NCBI RefSeq assembly: GCF_958298935.1
Contig: NC_084921.1
Span: 43,309,001-43,373,000 of the forward strand
DNA length: 64,000 nt
Origin: Phragmites australis
Lineage: Eukaryota; Streptophyta; Magnoliopsida; Poales; Poaceae
Direction of reading: 5' to 3'
This document shows positions 34,800-47,393 of the stretch, piece by piece. A model generated the notes under the pieces. That model saw only the letters and a list, made by a program, of their open reading frames with translations. It ran no database searches and was not told where the DNA came from. Every line of letters begins with the position of its first letter. Position 1 is the stretch's first letter. Position numbers and translations under genes: made by a program.

Positions 34800-35329
34800 T
34801 TCGTGATCCTAGCAGAAGTTCTTGAATACCTCATGTGATCGCAACATCTGACACGGGAACAAAGGAAGGTGGTAGAGACGGAGCAGCAAGTGGCAAAATC
34901 ATGAAGACCCTGGCAAAATAGAAGGCATGCAACACGACGATCCTTCAGACGATGGATAACATGGCGCCTGTGGTCAAGATGCTCACCGAGTGGAAACCAG
35001 AGATGGACGCTGCGATGGGAGATCTGCGTTCAGAGGTGAAGGAGTTGCGGAGTCAAGTCTAGCCGATCTGCAGCGGGGTGAAGGCGGAAGCTATGGGCGA
35101 CGAGCGTCCTTCGTTGCTTCCTACTCCGTCGAATCTCAGGCGCTTGGATGATCTATCAATACGCCAGAGATTCTTTAGATCGGGCTAAGAGGCCACGACA
35201 TCGACTTATCACACCAGGGGAAGGAGTTCGGGAACTCATGGTCCTCGACTTCACCTCTGGTCAAGGGTACGTTGGGTACTACAAAATTTAGGCTTGGAAA
35301 TTCTTCTGTGGGTGCATCATCTAGATCAT

Positions 35330-36150
35330 AGGGTGTTCATCATTCGGCTTTACCTCGCATGTATTTTCCATCATTTGAGGGTGAAGGGCCTAGAGCATGG
35401 AAGCTTCAGTGTGAGGCATATTTCAAAGTGTTTCGGGTTCCTAGTGATATTTGGATGAATTTGGCAACTATGCATGGGGGGGGGGGCTGCGGCGTTATGG
35501 TTACAATTTTCTAGAATGGTGGATCAAGGTCCCTCTTGGGAGCAATTCACCATGGCCATATCTGATAAGTTTGGCAAGGACGAGTTCCAACATGTGCTGA
35601 GGCAATCCATGCGAATCCGTCAAACCAATTCGGTTGTGGAATACGCTGAGTGTTTTGATAGTCTGATGCATAGTTTGTTAGCGCTTCATGATTCTTGGGA
35701 GCCCATGTTTTTTTATACTCAATTTCTAGATGGTTTGAGGGATGATATTCGAATGGTTGTAGTGCTGCATCGTCCAAAGGAACTCGAAATTGCTCTCTCT
35801 TTGGCTGCTTTGCAGGAGGAAGTGCTGGAGGGTGGCTGACGTCGTGAGCGGCGCACGGATGGGGGTCATGGGAGCCCAAAATTCACCACGGGAGGTGCCT
35901 CCACTACCATTACCACCCGGTGGATGAACACGTGCAACCGACTCGAGTGGCCAGAGGATAAAAGGGGAACATACGCAGCACGAGCGAATGACATGAAGGA
36001 TCAATTATCCACTCTCTGTGCCTATTGTCGTTCGTGTGGGTTGTGCTATCGTTACCGGGAGAAGTGGTCGCCGGAACACAAATGTGTGGCAGTGATACAA
36101 CTGCATGTCATGAGGAGCTATTGGAATGTCTGATGCACAACAATGCTTTG
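35330..36150 (+). pseudogene. gag remnant of the gypsy element
   Basis: An open stretch at 35474-35839 shows the retrotransposon gag core (WLQFSRMVDQGPSWEQFTMA, FGKDEFQHVLRQSMRIRQT, YTQFLDGLRDDIRMVV). A degraded zinc knuckle (LCYRYREKWSPEHKC, with the second Cys changed to Tyr) follows near 36037. Stops and frame changes occur before, between and after these parts. Confidence 0.8.
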
Positions 36151-36199
36151 GATTCCTCAGTAGTAGAGTCAGAGTTTGGGGAAGCGTTATCTACTAAAA

Positions 36200-38200
36200 C
36201 TTTGATGATAATTTCAAAGGTTGCTATCAGTGGAGTTGATTATGCTCAAACAGTGCGTTTACAAGGCCAAATTTAGCGATGGGGGGTTTCTATGCTTGTT
36301 GTGGAATAGTGTTATTATAGTCAAGATAGCTAATGATAGGATCTTAGTCTGTCAGTGGGAAATTCTTGATTGTTTGTGGTGGGTGCAAGGATATATGTTC
36401 AGAAGTGATATGAAGGTGTTGCCAATTGGATCCTACGATGTTATTCTTGGCATGAATTCATATGGGCATGAATTGGCTAGAGCCCCTTAGTCCTATGAGT
36501 ATACATTGGGGACATAAGACTTTGTCTTTTGATCATTTGGGCAGGAAGATCACTTTGAAGGGAGTCACTCCACAATTACATGTTTGTTAGACTATTTCAG
36601 CTGAGACTTTGAAGAGCTTGTAAATCAGAAGGTCGGTTCAAGCCATCATACATCTGTGTCAAGTAGAGCAGTGCTTGGAGTCTAGTGAAGTCCCAGAATA
36701 ATTGATTGAGCTGTTCCAAGAATTTGCATAATTATTTGCTGGGCCGAAGGGGTTACCTCCTCAGAGGGAATTTGATCACTCAATACCTCTGTTACCAGGA
36801 ACTAAACATGTCAATTTACAACCACATCGATACAATCCGGTGCAAAAGATGAAATAGAGTGTCAGGTCAAGGAGATGCTCACTCAGGGAATCATCCAGCA
36901 CAACAATAGTCCGTTTGCCTCACCTGCATTGTTAGTGGGCAATAAGGATGGTGCATTGCATTTATGCATGGATTATCAGCATTTGAACACCATAATAGTG
37001 AAAAATAGGCATCACTTGCCCATAATTGATGAATTGTTGGATGAATTGTTAGGGTCCAATTGGTTTACAACCTTGGATTTGCGGGCAGGCTATCATCATA
37101 CGTCTAAACCCTGCTGACGAACCGAAAACAGCGTTCAAAACGCACAATGGCCCCTATGAATTCAAAGTCATGGCCTTTGGATTAACGGGCATCAGCTACC
37201 TTTCAAAATGCGATGAACACCATACTCAAACCACTTTTGTGCAAGGGCGTGTTGGTTTTTATTGATGATATCTTGGTATACAACCGATTGGTGCAAGAAC
37301 ATATTGTTGTCTTGCGTCAGGTCTTCCTACTGTTAATTGAATTTGAGTTGCAAGTGAAGAAATTTAAGTGTGCTTTTGCTAAGAGGTAGCTCACATACCT
37401 AAGCCATGCCATCAGTGAAGCTGACGTATTCACAGATCCGAAGAATGTTGAGGTAGTGAAGTGTTGGCCCATACCACAAACAGTGAAGGATGTGAGAGGG
37501 TTCTTGGGGCTTGCCGGTTATTACCAAAAATTCATCAGACAATTTTGATTGCTCAGTTGACCCTTGATAGATCTTTTGAAGAAGCATGTGGTATTTCAGT
37601 GGACTCAAGTCGAGGAGGAAGCCTTTGCAAATCTTAAACAAACGTTAATTATTGCACCGATTCTTGCTCTACCAAATTTTCAGAAGGTGTTTGAAATAGA
37701 AATTGACGCTTCCGACAAGGGAATTGACGTTCTTTTGCTGCATGAAGGACATCCACTAGCTTATCTTAGCAAGGGCCCGCCAGCCAAATCAATAGGAAAT
37801 GCTTGTCAAGTTCTGTTATTTAAGGAATAGTTAGGAAAAGCATGAGGGTGTTAAAAGACACTGGGCCGAAGCAAAAGAAGCAATCGACCTACAAGCCTTA
37901 TCTGATTTTGAGGCTTCGTCGTCTAGCTCCTCCAAAATTACTTGGGATAAGAAATCAACAACTATCCACTTATGAGAAGGAGTGTCTTCTCATAGTGGAA
38001 CGTTGGAGGCCCTATTTTCAAATTGGTGAGTTCATCATTCGGATTGACCAAAGGAGTATGGTGCATATGCAGGATCAGAGGCTAATTGCACCATGGCAAT
38101 AGAAGGCCTTATTCAAGTTACAAGACTTGCAGTATAAACTCATTTACAAAAAAGGGGGCGACAATATGGTAGTTGATGCCTTATCAAGGGTTTAGTCAGT
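36200..38200 (+). pseudogene. protease-RT-RNase H remnant
   Basis: Near 36290 the place expected for the aspartic protease DSG motif is frame-broken. Reverse transcriptase follows: SPFASPALLVGNKDG, CMDYQHLNTIIVKNRHHLPI, WFTTLDLRAGYH (to 37117), then after a frame change the catalytic FIDDILVY near 37255. RNase H is seen at 37640-37830 (EIDASDKGIDVLL, LAYLSKGP), with more frame breaks beyond. Confidence 0.85.
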
Positions 38201-38329
38201 GGATCATGCTGAAATCGTTGCCATTTCTTCTTGTGTGCCAACATGGGTGAGTGAAATTGTGGAGGGCTATGCTCAGGATCCCCTCACTCAATGAATTTTG
38301 ACTCAATTGAGTTCATAGACAGAAAGGGT

Positions 38330-39743
38330 GCAACACTATGCTCTATCTCGAGGAGTTCTTCGTTTTAGGGGGCGAATTTGGGTGGGCCAAAACTTACAGT
38401 TGCAGCAAACAATTCTACAGGCTATGCACTGAACTGCAGTTGGGGGTCATTCAGGTATTCAAGTAACCTACCACAGAGTGAGGAAAATGTTTGCATGGTC
38501 GGGGTTGAAGAAGTAGGTGCAGGCATTTGTCAGTCAGTTCATAGTATGCAAACAAGCTAAAAGTGAACATGTCAAGTACCCGAGCTTATTACAACCTTTG
38601 CCAATTCCTGTCCAAGCTTGGCAAGTGGTCTCACTAGATTTCATCAAAGGGTTACCTAAATCATCGAGGCACAATTGTATTATGGTGGTGATGGACAAAT
38701 TGACCCGGTACACTCATTTTCTCTCTTTAGCGCATCCTTTCACTACTTAGCAAGTGGCTCAGTGCTATCTTACAAATATATTCAAACTTCATGGTTTACC
38801 ACAATCGATTATTTTGGATTGAGATCATATCTTTACTAGCAATATGTGGCGTGGGTTATGTCTCACTGACACATAGTTGCATACGAGCTCGGCATATCAT
38901 CTGCATACGAATGGGCAAACCGAGTGCATTTATCAATGTTTGGAGAATTACCTTTGTTGCTTTGTGCATTCTTCACCACACTAATGGCATGCTTGGCTGC
39001 GTGTTGATGAATTTTAGTATAATACATATTATCACTCTACTCTCAGTGTATCTCCATTTGAGGCTTTATATGGTCACGCTCCGTGTCATTTTGGGCTGGT
39101 GGATCCTTCTCTATGTGTGGACACTGATATGGGAGAATGGCTTAAGGAGAGGCATCTGAAGACGAAGCTGCTGCAACAACATTTGCAACGGGCGAACCAG
39201 AGGATGAACCAAATGGCTAACAAGAAACGATCTGAGCGCCATTTCCAGGAAGGGGAGTGGGTTTACCTCAAATTGCAGCCATATATTCATTAATCCATTG
39301 CTGAACGTGCTAGTCACAAATTAGCATTTCACTATTTTGGTCCATTCCAGGTGATTCAAAAGGTGGGAGCTGTGGCTTACAAGTTGCAATTACCCGAAGC
39401 AAGCAAGATCCATCCAGTGATATATGTGTCCCAACTACGTAGTGCTCTTCCACCATCTACCTCTTTTACTGCCGTGTTGCCAGTGACTGAGCCTGAAGAC
39501 AATCTGACAATAGAACCTGCTAGGGTGTTGCAGCAGCATCTTCATCATCGCAGCTCTAAAGAGGTTGATCAAGTGCTGGTGCAATGGGCAGGGCAACCTT
39601 CCTCGTTGACCACCTGGGAGCATCTGTCTGAGCTTCGGTACCGCTTCTTCTTGGCACTAGCTTGGGGACAAGCCGACAGTGAAGGAGGAGGGGATGTCAT
39701 GACCAAGGCATCGACAGCCGGACCAGAAGCGTGCCAAGTCTGA
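38330..39743 (+). pseudogene. integrase and chromodomain-like tail remnant
   Basis: The integrase core is visible as VVSLDFIKGLPKSSRHNCIM and MDKLTRYTHFLSLAHPF (about 38630-38750). The second catalytic Asp region near 38810 is interrupted by a stop, and the Glu region near 38930 is frame-shifted. The C-terminal frame 39351-39743 has the GAVAYKLQLPEASKIHPV block and a chromodomain-like VLVQWAGQPSSLTTWE. Confidence 0.8.
39681..39694 (+). other. Polypurine tract
   Basis: GAAGGAGGAGGGGA, directly before the right LTR, where plus-strand priming is expected in an LTR retrotransposon. Confidence 0.7.
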
Positions 39744-40041
39744 AGCTGCCCAGGGCTAGAGCGGAGGCCTAGCCAGTAGAGAAAAGGCGATGACAGCCCA
39801 ACAGGTTGTACCTAAGTGCGGAGTGGACCAAATGAGCACTGCTTCGCACAAATATGTTGTCTGATCCTGAGCTAGCAGAGAGCGAGTTGAATCAAAACTC
39901 TGAACTGTCTTCTTCCTTCTTCGTCTGTTCTTCCTCCTCCTCCTCTCTCAAACCTCCTGATGTGTTATCGAGTTATACCTCAGTAAAGAACACCATATGA
40001 TCGAGTGAATTTAAGTGATTGATTGAAGTCAGATCGTAACA
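39695..40041 (+). mobile_element. Right LTR of Ty3/gypsy element
   Basis: 347 bp, begins TGTCATGACCAAGG and ends GATCGTAACA. It is 32 bp longer than the left LTR because of several small indels. Followed by ATGCA (40042-40046), matching the left flank. Confidence 0.9.
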
Positions 40042-40046
40042 ATGCA

Positions 40047-40537
40047 ATCCTGGAGGATATAGGTTACAGATTAAAATGGTAGAATTTGCATCCGCAAAAG
40101 AAATAAAAAGACATATTTTGATTATATTTTTTGTTCTAATATGCTCTTAGAGTACGATGGCTTTCTAGAGGTGGTCACATCTAAAAGAGGAGTGTGCCAA
40201 AAGGCGTAAAAAGAACCATTAGTGCATGACTCATTACATAACAAAATTTCACAAACTACATCTTTATGTGAGAAATATAAAAAATGCACTTCTTTGGACT
40301 GTTATCATAGGACTACACATAATGTGTATAATTTATCTGAAATTACACTTTTTGGTACACACCATCAATGCCGACAATTGATAAAATTGATTGTGTAAGT
40401 ACTTATTTAAAGTAGAAATACCTGGTCATCAAATGTGTGTATCAAAGAGGAGGATATGTCTCCCTTAGGATAATAGCCCTACATCCTTTTCTTTCTTGAT
40501 TAATCTCATAAAAAGACAATTTATAATGGGGTGTATG
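40047..40537. other. Spacer between retroelements
   Basis: AT-rich, no gene or recognised repeat seen. Confidence 0.4.
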
Positions 40538-43441
40538 TGTGAGGACCCGTCCAAATAATATTTGGATTAACCATTAGGGCGATCATTTAATAAGATGAGA
40601 GCTAGCACACGTCCATCTCTCGTCGTGCCAGTGCTAACCCATATCTCACTACAACAATTATAGTCACTAATGATTAATACGAATCCTATCCCGATAGTCC
40701 CGATATGTGTGTTTTGATAATTCCCAGAAGAGTTATTATCCACACATATCTCTACCAACATGTATATATCACAACATCACCATTAAACAAGATTACAAGT
40801 TAATAAATTAAACAAGGACTAGTGTTATCTAGCGTACATAACATAAATCGCAGTGGAATAAAAATCTAACGAAAGCAAAGACCGTTGGCGTCATTTGCCC
40901 ACAATACAACCGACCAAGGTTAGTAGTAGTCTAGCAACTACTCATCACCACACCACTCTCGGTGAGGTATAAGTAGCCAGCACCTAAACTTCACGTGTAA
41001 AACAATCAATAAAGCACGGTAAGTACAAAAGGTACTCGCAAGACTTACATATATGGGTATATATATTCCCGACTCCAAGAATAATGTATTTGGATGAATT
41101 AGTAAGGAATAGGTCGCAATGTTAATTGAATTTATACACAAACACATTTACCGACTCTAGAGTGTGAGCATCTACACCACTTAACCTTGTACCCTCCTAT
41201 CCTGAGAGCATCAACATAACCATAGCTGTCACTTGAACCAACTCAACTCGTCATCAACCATCACGAACAACTTCCCAACATATCATAACAAACCAACATC
41301 AAACTCTACGATTGATACGGATGAACAGAAGTATGCTCATGACCAAGAGCACAGAAATTCGAATCGATCTTACACCATGCATAAGGATACATCTTTACCC
41401 ACATGACTTGGGTCCATCCTCTTGGCCTATGAGACAACCATTCTTATAAACGGAACTACCCATTTGCACATGTCCCTATGGCACCAGGGTTACCGCGAGT
41501 GTGTCTCGGACACCTCTGGCTCCCCGCCACCTTGCTTCTTCTTATTATTTTTCTCTTACGCGTCATAGGAACACACGACAAGCGTTAACACAGTGTATGA
41601 TAATTGGCTTATTCATACATTTATTGAATATGTGGAAGTACGGAAAGTACTTAAGCCAACAGCATCAACGGTAGGTTCTTAATCGATGCAAGCGGTCTAT
41701 GGCATCCGGATTACTTTCCTGACCTACCTCTAGCACCACCCACGTCATGTCTTATTCTCACAAAGTTTTCATCTTAACATCATTATCATCGTGAAACTAA
41801 TTAAGTCTTATAGCTCGCGAACGATGGAACATTCCACCGCTCGACTTCTACCGGTGACATATGCATTGCTAAGCATTTTGGAGAATTTTAAGTTAGACAT
41901 TAATATGGTTATACTCATGCTACAATGATTGATAAGATAGGTGCTACCCGATTCCCGACATCGACTAGCTAAACATGCATATACGATGGATGAAAATAAT
42001 TCACCAAAATATAAGATAAATATGATAGATATTTGCCTTGGTGCTCCGCTTTACAAACAAGATCAATCACAAGAAAACACCTTAAGAAAACCCGTCACTC
42101 TCCAGAACGTCATTCACTAAAAGAGTATAAATGCATCGCAATAAGCATATAATGCATGATCATGAATAAAATACAATGTGACATATTATGACAACATTTT
42201 TCCTAGTAGCACAAGTCATAAGAAGATTAGCAAAATTGGTTGCACCAATTTTGGACTTGTAAAGAATTAATGGTGAATTAATGAAGCTTTAACCTAATTA
42301 ATTAATCTTAGAAATTTAATTAATTATTTAATGTTCATGGATATTTTAATAGGTAGAGGAGATTATTATGAAACCAACAAAATTGGTTCATAATTTTTGG
42401 AGCTACAAAGAATTTATTATGAATTTTACAGGTTTTAGTAAATAGTAAACTGCACTGAAACAGTTCTGTCTGAGTTGACCGCGATTAGACCGCAAACATG
42501 AGCGGTCAAATTGCTAAGAGTGGCGGTTAGACTCCTGGGAAGAGCATTAGCTTGATTCTCGGCTGGTGGCACTCATGGATCGACGGTGGCACTCAAGCAC
42601 TTGGCAAGCTCGCCGGTGATGATTCCGGTGATGCCTTCAGCTAAGACTGACAGCTAAACGTTCCATGTAACTAGTGGGATCCATTTTAAGGGGTTTGAGT
42701 GATATTCATGGGGCCAAAAGCTTGGGCCACATAGATCGACAGCCATGGCTAGGTGGAGCTCGGTCTTATGGCTATGGGGAGTGGGGAAACTCGTGGGAAA
42801 ATGAGGGGAAAAGGGTTATGAAGCTTCACCTTGGTGTGTGAAAGTTTTTTTGAGGGTTGGCCAGCTTCGGGGAAACTCTGATGTGGAGATCGGCTCCGAG
42901 GTACTCCAACCAACCTAGGGGTGGAAGAAGAGCTTTGGGATTGCTCTAGTGAAGGGGATGCTCAAGGATGAGCTCAGGACAATGTGAGGAACTCATGGGT
43001 GACCTCCACCTTCAAGCTTCGGCTTCTGTGGAGCTCGCGGTGGAGGAATGGTGAGGGAGCCTCCTTGCTTTCTCTTTTTCTCAGGATGAAAAGAACGAGT
43101 TAGGTAGAGGGAGTGGGTGAGAGTGTCGGTGGATGGACCTTAAGCGGCCTCTGAGTTCTAGTGGTCAGATTGCGAGGGATGTCGGTCAGACTACGGGCAG
43201 GGCCCACATGCTAAAAGTTTCCTTTCTTTTCCCTATTTCTTCCTTTTCTTTTTTCTTCTCCTTTCTAAATGCTTCTATACAATTTCCACTGATAACATAT
43301 AGGTGGAAAAGCGAGGCGTTTAACAATATAACCTTTTTAGAAAGTTTTTGGAACACATAAAACAAAAACAAAAACATGAATTATGATGTCATGATGCGTA
43401 TGCATGCTTAATGACTAGGTTAGGGTTTTGGGGGTGTGACA
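40538..43441 (-). mobile_element. ~2.9-kb solo LTR, gypsy-like
   Basis: Ends are TGTGAGGACCCGTCC at 40538 and GGGGGTGTGACA at 43441. On the minus strand it begins TGTCACACCC, like the TGTAACACCC start of the LTR at 49408, which suggests the minus strand is the sense strand. Flanks GTATG (40533-40537) and ATATG (43442-43446) match at 4 of 5 positions, as expected for an old target duplication. No gag or pol is seen inside. It contains spaced GCGGTCAGACCGC-like half-palindromes near 42476-42535 and 43160-43195. Confidence 0.65.
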
Positions 43442-43446
43442 ATATG

Positions 43447-43895
43447 TAGATCTAGTACTAAGGATCTTGATGAGTTCTCTCGTGTTCCAAGTCCTGAAGC
43501 TCTTGTAGGATGAATCTAATCGTGACTCGAATATGTTGTGGATCTCAATGGATTATTTCTGTTTCGATCATACTAGGCTTGCTTCGTATTGATTATCTGA
43601 CTTCTCCTTTTTCCTCCTCGATTTCTCCTTTTTTTTTCCTCCTCCCTCTATTTTTTTTCCAGACTTACACCTCTCCTCCTTGTACAATCTAGTCGAGGGA
43701 CATACTGTAATAAGAATATCTGAGTGTAATCTTCACGGATTGTATTACTTCCGAATATATAGAGAAATACTTTTTAACCCGGGGATGGTTTTCGTGTAGA
43801 AAATAATGAATTGCTTGGAATATTGGCACCTGCCTTATTTTACCCCATGCCGGTTATGAAAGTTATCGTATCATATTAAGAACACATGTACAGTA
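43447..43895. other. Spacer between solo LTRs
   Basis: Includes a pyrimidine-rich stretch (43600-43670). No gene or recognised repeat seen. Confidence 0.4.
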
Positions 43896-44740
43896 GATAT
43901 TGAAAGTGCATCTAGCCCCTAAGTGTAGTTTTAGTAATTAATAATAATACCTATAGACTAATAATATTGTTAATAATTGTTAGTAGGTTATTCCATTGGT
44001 AATGCATGGAGAACAAATATATATCAAGATGAATGAGCTCTAGGTGATGCTCGGGTAAATTAATGACAATATCTATGTACTAACAATATTATTGAGAATT
44101 GTTAGTAGGTTATTTCATAGGAGATGCATAAGTGATAAGATATGGATTCATTGAGAAATTCTATGAAGATCAAAGATATGCATCAAGTTAAATGAGCTCT
44201 AGGTGATGCTGATGAGAAAAAGAAGAAGAAGCTCAAGAAGATTAACAATAAGCGTGAAGGCTAAGTTACTTGTGAAGATCAAGCAACTTAAGGTATAAAA
44301 TTATCAATGAAGTTTTATAGATCAACATATATGCTTTGTGTTTGAGAGTGAGTTGGAGTTATAATCTATAAGAAGACATGAGTTGAATTGAGATATTCAA
44401 TATGCCAAGTTGAAATAGCAAAGATTTGACTTCATAAATGACAAAGTGATTTAATTGAAGATGTCAAATACAAAGTGGCTTTCTATGATAAGATGATGAA
44501 AGGCAAGCAAGACTCAGCTGTGATGGACCATCTGGTGGTGAAGGACAAGCAAAAGACTTAGCGCCGAAGGACAATTACGGTGGTGAAGGTAGAGTGAAGG
44601 CTTGCGTCAATGGATCGTGTCAAGGCCATGAGAAGCTATAGGTGATTCGCATCAATCACATTAAGAATCAAGAAGAGATGGAATGAAGATTATAAAAAAG
44701 TTGGTAACCCTCAAGATTTGAAATAAAGAAGCGGTACTAG

Positions 44741-47393
44741 TGAAAGGACAATGATGTCGCCTAGAGGGGGGGGGTGAATAGGCGTTTTTACAAAAATTCG
44801 TCCTCTTTTACCGTTGGCCTAAACTTGCAGCGGAATATAAACTAACGGGTTTTTCACAAGTGAAAAACCTAAATATGCTAGGCTGAACTAGTGCACAATC
44901 ACCCTAAATAAGTGTGGAAATTACAATCCTAAGGTGACAAAAATTACTCTAATCTAGCAAGAGATATGCAATAAAACTTAAATTGAAAAAGGCTGAAAAC
45001 ACTGTTCATATGACTGAAATTACTGTTTATCAGATACTCCGGTGAACACCGGAGTCTCCGGGTTGTACAGGTCCGGAATCTCCGGTAAAGTTTGGATTCT
45101 GTACAGAACTGAGCCCGAAACCGAATAGAAAGGATGTGTAGAGAGTTCTAGCTCAAACCAAGTGATGTCGTGTGTTTTCGAAGATAATTCCAAGTAGATC
45201 TACGGAGAACCTACACTCAAATACACACAAACAAGTAGATCGAGCAATATACACAAAGATTTGAATAAGAACTTAAATCTAAAGAAATAGGAGAGGAGAC
45301 AAGATTTGTTTCCTGAAGTTCGGATTCACCACTGTGAATCTTACGTCTCTGTTGAGGAAGCTCCAACGAACCGGGTCTCTTTCAACCGCTTTCCTCGGTC
45401 CACTCTTGATTTCTTCCCTTGAGGAGGCGAAATCGAGCCCTTAACAAACTTCTGCGGCAACCCACAACCTTGGGTGCTCGTCGGCGACGCCTAGCCGCCT
45501 AGGAGGCTTCACCTCCAAGAGTAACAAACACGACAACAAACTTCTTGCCGAGAACTCAAGTGCTCAAGATTGGATTTTAGCTCACTTACTCAATCTTCCA
45601 ATCTCTCAACCCAACTCACTTTTCTTCTCAAATCACACACTAGAATGGAGTAGGAGAGATTCTTTTTGGCTCTAGAGGATGTTCTTTTTGTGCCCTTGCA
45701 GCAGCTCCAAAGAATGGGGTGAGTGGGGTATAAATAGCCTACTCCAAAGAACTAGCCGTTACTGTTCTGACACACCTACCCCGTAGAATCCGGTGAACAC
45801 CGGAGTATCCGGTCTCAATTCCAAACACGACGTCAGAACAGTCACAGAACGTGTCAGAACTAGCCGTTAGGCTCTTTTATGGACTTTTACCGGAGTCTCC
45901 GGTCGGCACTTAACACAGAAAACAGCCCCGAAGACTTCCCGGAGTCTCCGGCCACTCCAGGTTCCGGAGTATCCGGACTTCACCGGAGTCTCCGGCCACT
46001 CCAGGTACCGGAGAATCCGGTTTTCACCAGAGTCTCCAAGTACAGCACAGCTGACCTCCGAAAAACGGCGATAACTTTTGATCCCGGAGTCCGATTTTGA
46101 CGATTTTGGACTCTACGGAAAGCTTATTCAGAGGGCTACACATCCCAACTGAATTCATAACCTAAAACACATAGGATCAAACTAGGAACACTCCAAAACC
46201 CATTTTGGACACTTCCACACTTTCCGCTTCGAACTCTTAACAAGAAACTCTCACTTTGGGTTTGGTTGGGAACTCTTGAGCACTGAGACGTGACAATTAG
46301 CTCACGTTGCATCCCTCTTAATAGTGCGGCATAACTATACTCAAATTCAAAGATAAAACTCGTTTGAACCACTTTGAGCATTTGAAAACTTTCAAGTACC
46401 GCTTCTTTCTTTCAAACCTTGAGGGTTGCCAACTTCTATAAAATCTTCACTCCATCTATTTTTGATTCCTCATGTGATTGATGCGAATCACTCATAGCTT
46501 CTCATGGCCTTGCACGGTCCATCGGCGTAAAGCCTTCACTCGCTCTTCACCACCGCCTTGGTCCTTCGGCGCCAAGCCATTTGCTTGCCCTTCACCACGG
46601 ATGGTCCATCGCAGCCGAGTCTTGCTTGCCCTTCACCGTCTTGCCATAGAAAATCACTTTATATTCGACATCTTCAAGGAGTTCATTTTATCAAATATGG
46701 AGTCCACTCTTGTTCTTCACTCTTGACGTATATGATTTTAATTCAACTTATGCCTTCTTATGGATCCTAACCCCAACTCACTCTCAAGCACAAAGCACAT
46801 GGGTTAGTCCATAAAACCTAAATGACAATATTTATACCTTAAGTTACTTGATCTCCATAAGTAATTTATTAACCTTCATGCATATTGTCAATCTTCATAT
46901 AGAACCTAACCCTACTCATTCTTAAACACATAGCACGCGGGTTAGTCCATAAAACTCTATTAACAAGTCATACCTTTAGTTACTTGATCTCCACAAGTAA
47001 CTTAACATTCAAGCTTATTGCTAATCTTATTGAGCTTCTTCTTCTTCTTATGAGTATCACTAAAATCTCAATGACTTTTGATGCAATTCTTTGAACTCAT
47101 GGCATTTCTCAAAGAATTCATGCTTCATCATTTATGCATCTCCTATGGAATAACCTAATAGCGATTCTCAATATGATTGTTACTTCATAATCATTGTCAT
47201 CACTTACCCGAGCATCACCTAGAGCTCATTCATCTTGATGTATTTTCAATCTCCCTATTTACCTGAGCTCATGCATATCTCTCATCCATGCATCACCTAT
47301 GGAACAACCTACTAACAAACTCAACACCATTGTTAATCTATATGTATTGTCATTAATTACCAAAACCACACATAGGGGCTAGATGCACTTTCA
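44741..47393 (-). mobile_element. Second copia-like solo LTR, same family, inverted
   Basis: Reads TGAAAGGACAATGATGTCGC at the left and GGGGCTAGATGCACTTTCA at the right, the inverse of the host LTR. Flanked by perfect ACTAG duplications (44736-44740, 47394-47398). About 2.65 kb with no internal coding region. It carries a cluster of CCGGAGTCTCCGG-type interrupted palindromes. Confidence 0.88.
45036..46022. repeat. Cluster of CCGGAGTCTCCGG interrupted palindromes
   Basis: The 13-mer CCGGAG-T-CTCCGG occurs exactly at 45049-45061, 45890-45902, 45939-45951 and 45983-45995. One- or two-base variants sit at 45800-45812, 45964-45976 and 46008-46020. Several are preceded by GGTGAACA or by CACTCCAGG. 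The arms are complementary, so each unit can pair as a short hairpin or be a symmetric protein site. It is inside the solo LTR at 44741-47393. Confidence 0.9.

Larger units (their letters stand above)
34471..40041 (+). mobile_element. Ty3/gypsy retrotransposon with 5-bp TSD, decayed
   Basis: A 5.57-kb element bounded by LTRs and by ATGCA on both sides (34466-34470, 40042-40046). Order of remnants: gag, protease region, reverse transcriptase, RNase H, integrase, then a chromodomain-like tail. This is the pol order of Ty3/gypsy elements, and the tail fits the chromovirus branch. Every domain is interrupted by stops or frameshifts, so it cannot encode a polyprotein. It is inserted between the VOZ promoter and a solo LTR, next to an older MITE-like repeat. 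Confidence 0.9.

Noticed and set aside
40538..43441. Possible protein-coding gene between the retroelements
   Set aside because: No frame above about 75 residues with any domain; terminal TG..CA and flank similarity support a solo LTR instead.
45036..46022. Possible CRISPR-like array
   Set aside because: The short palindromes are irregularly spaced, lie in a eukaryotic LTR with no cas genes, and the intervals are not unique equal-length spacers.
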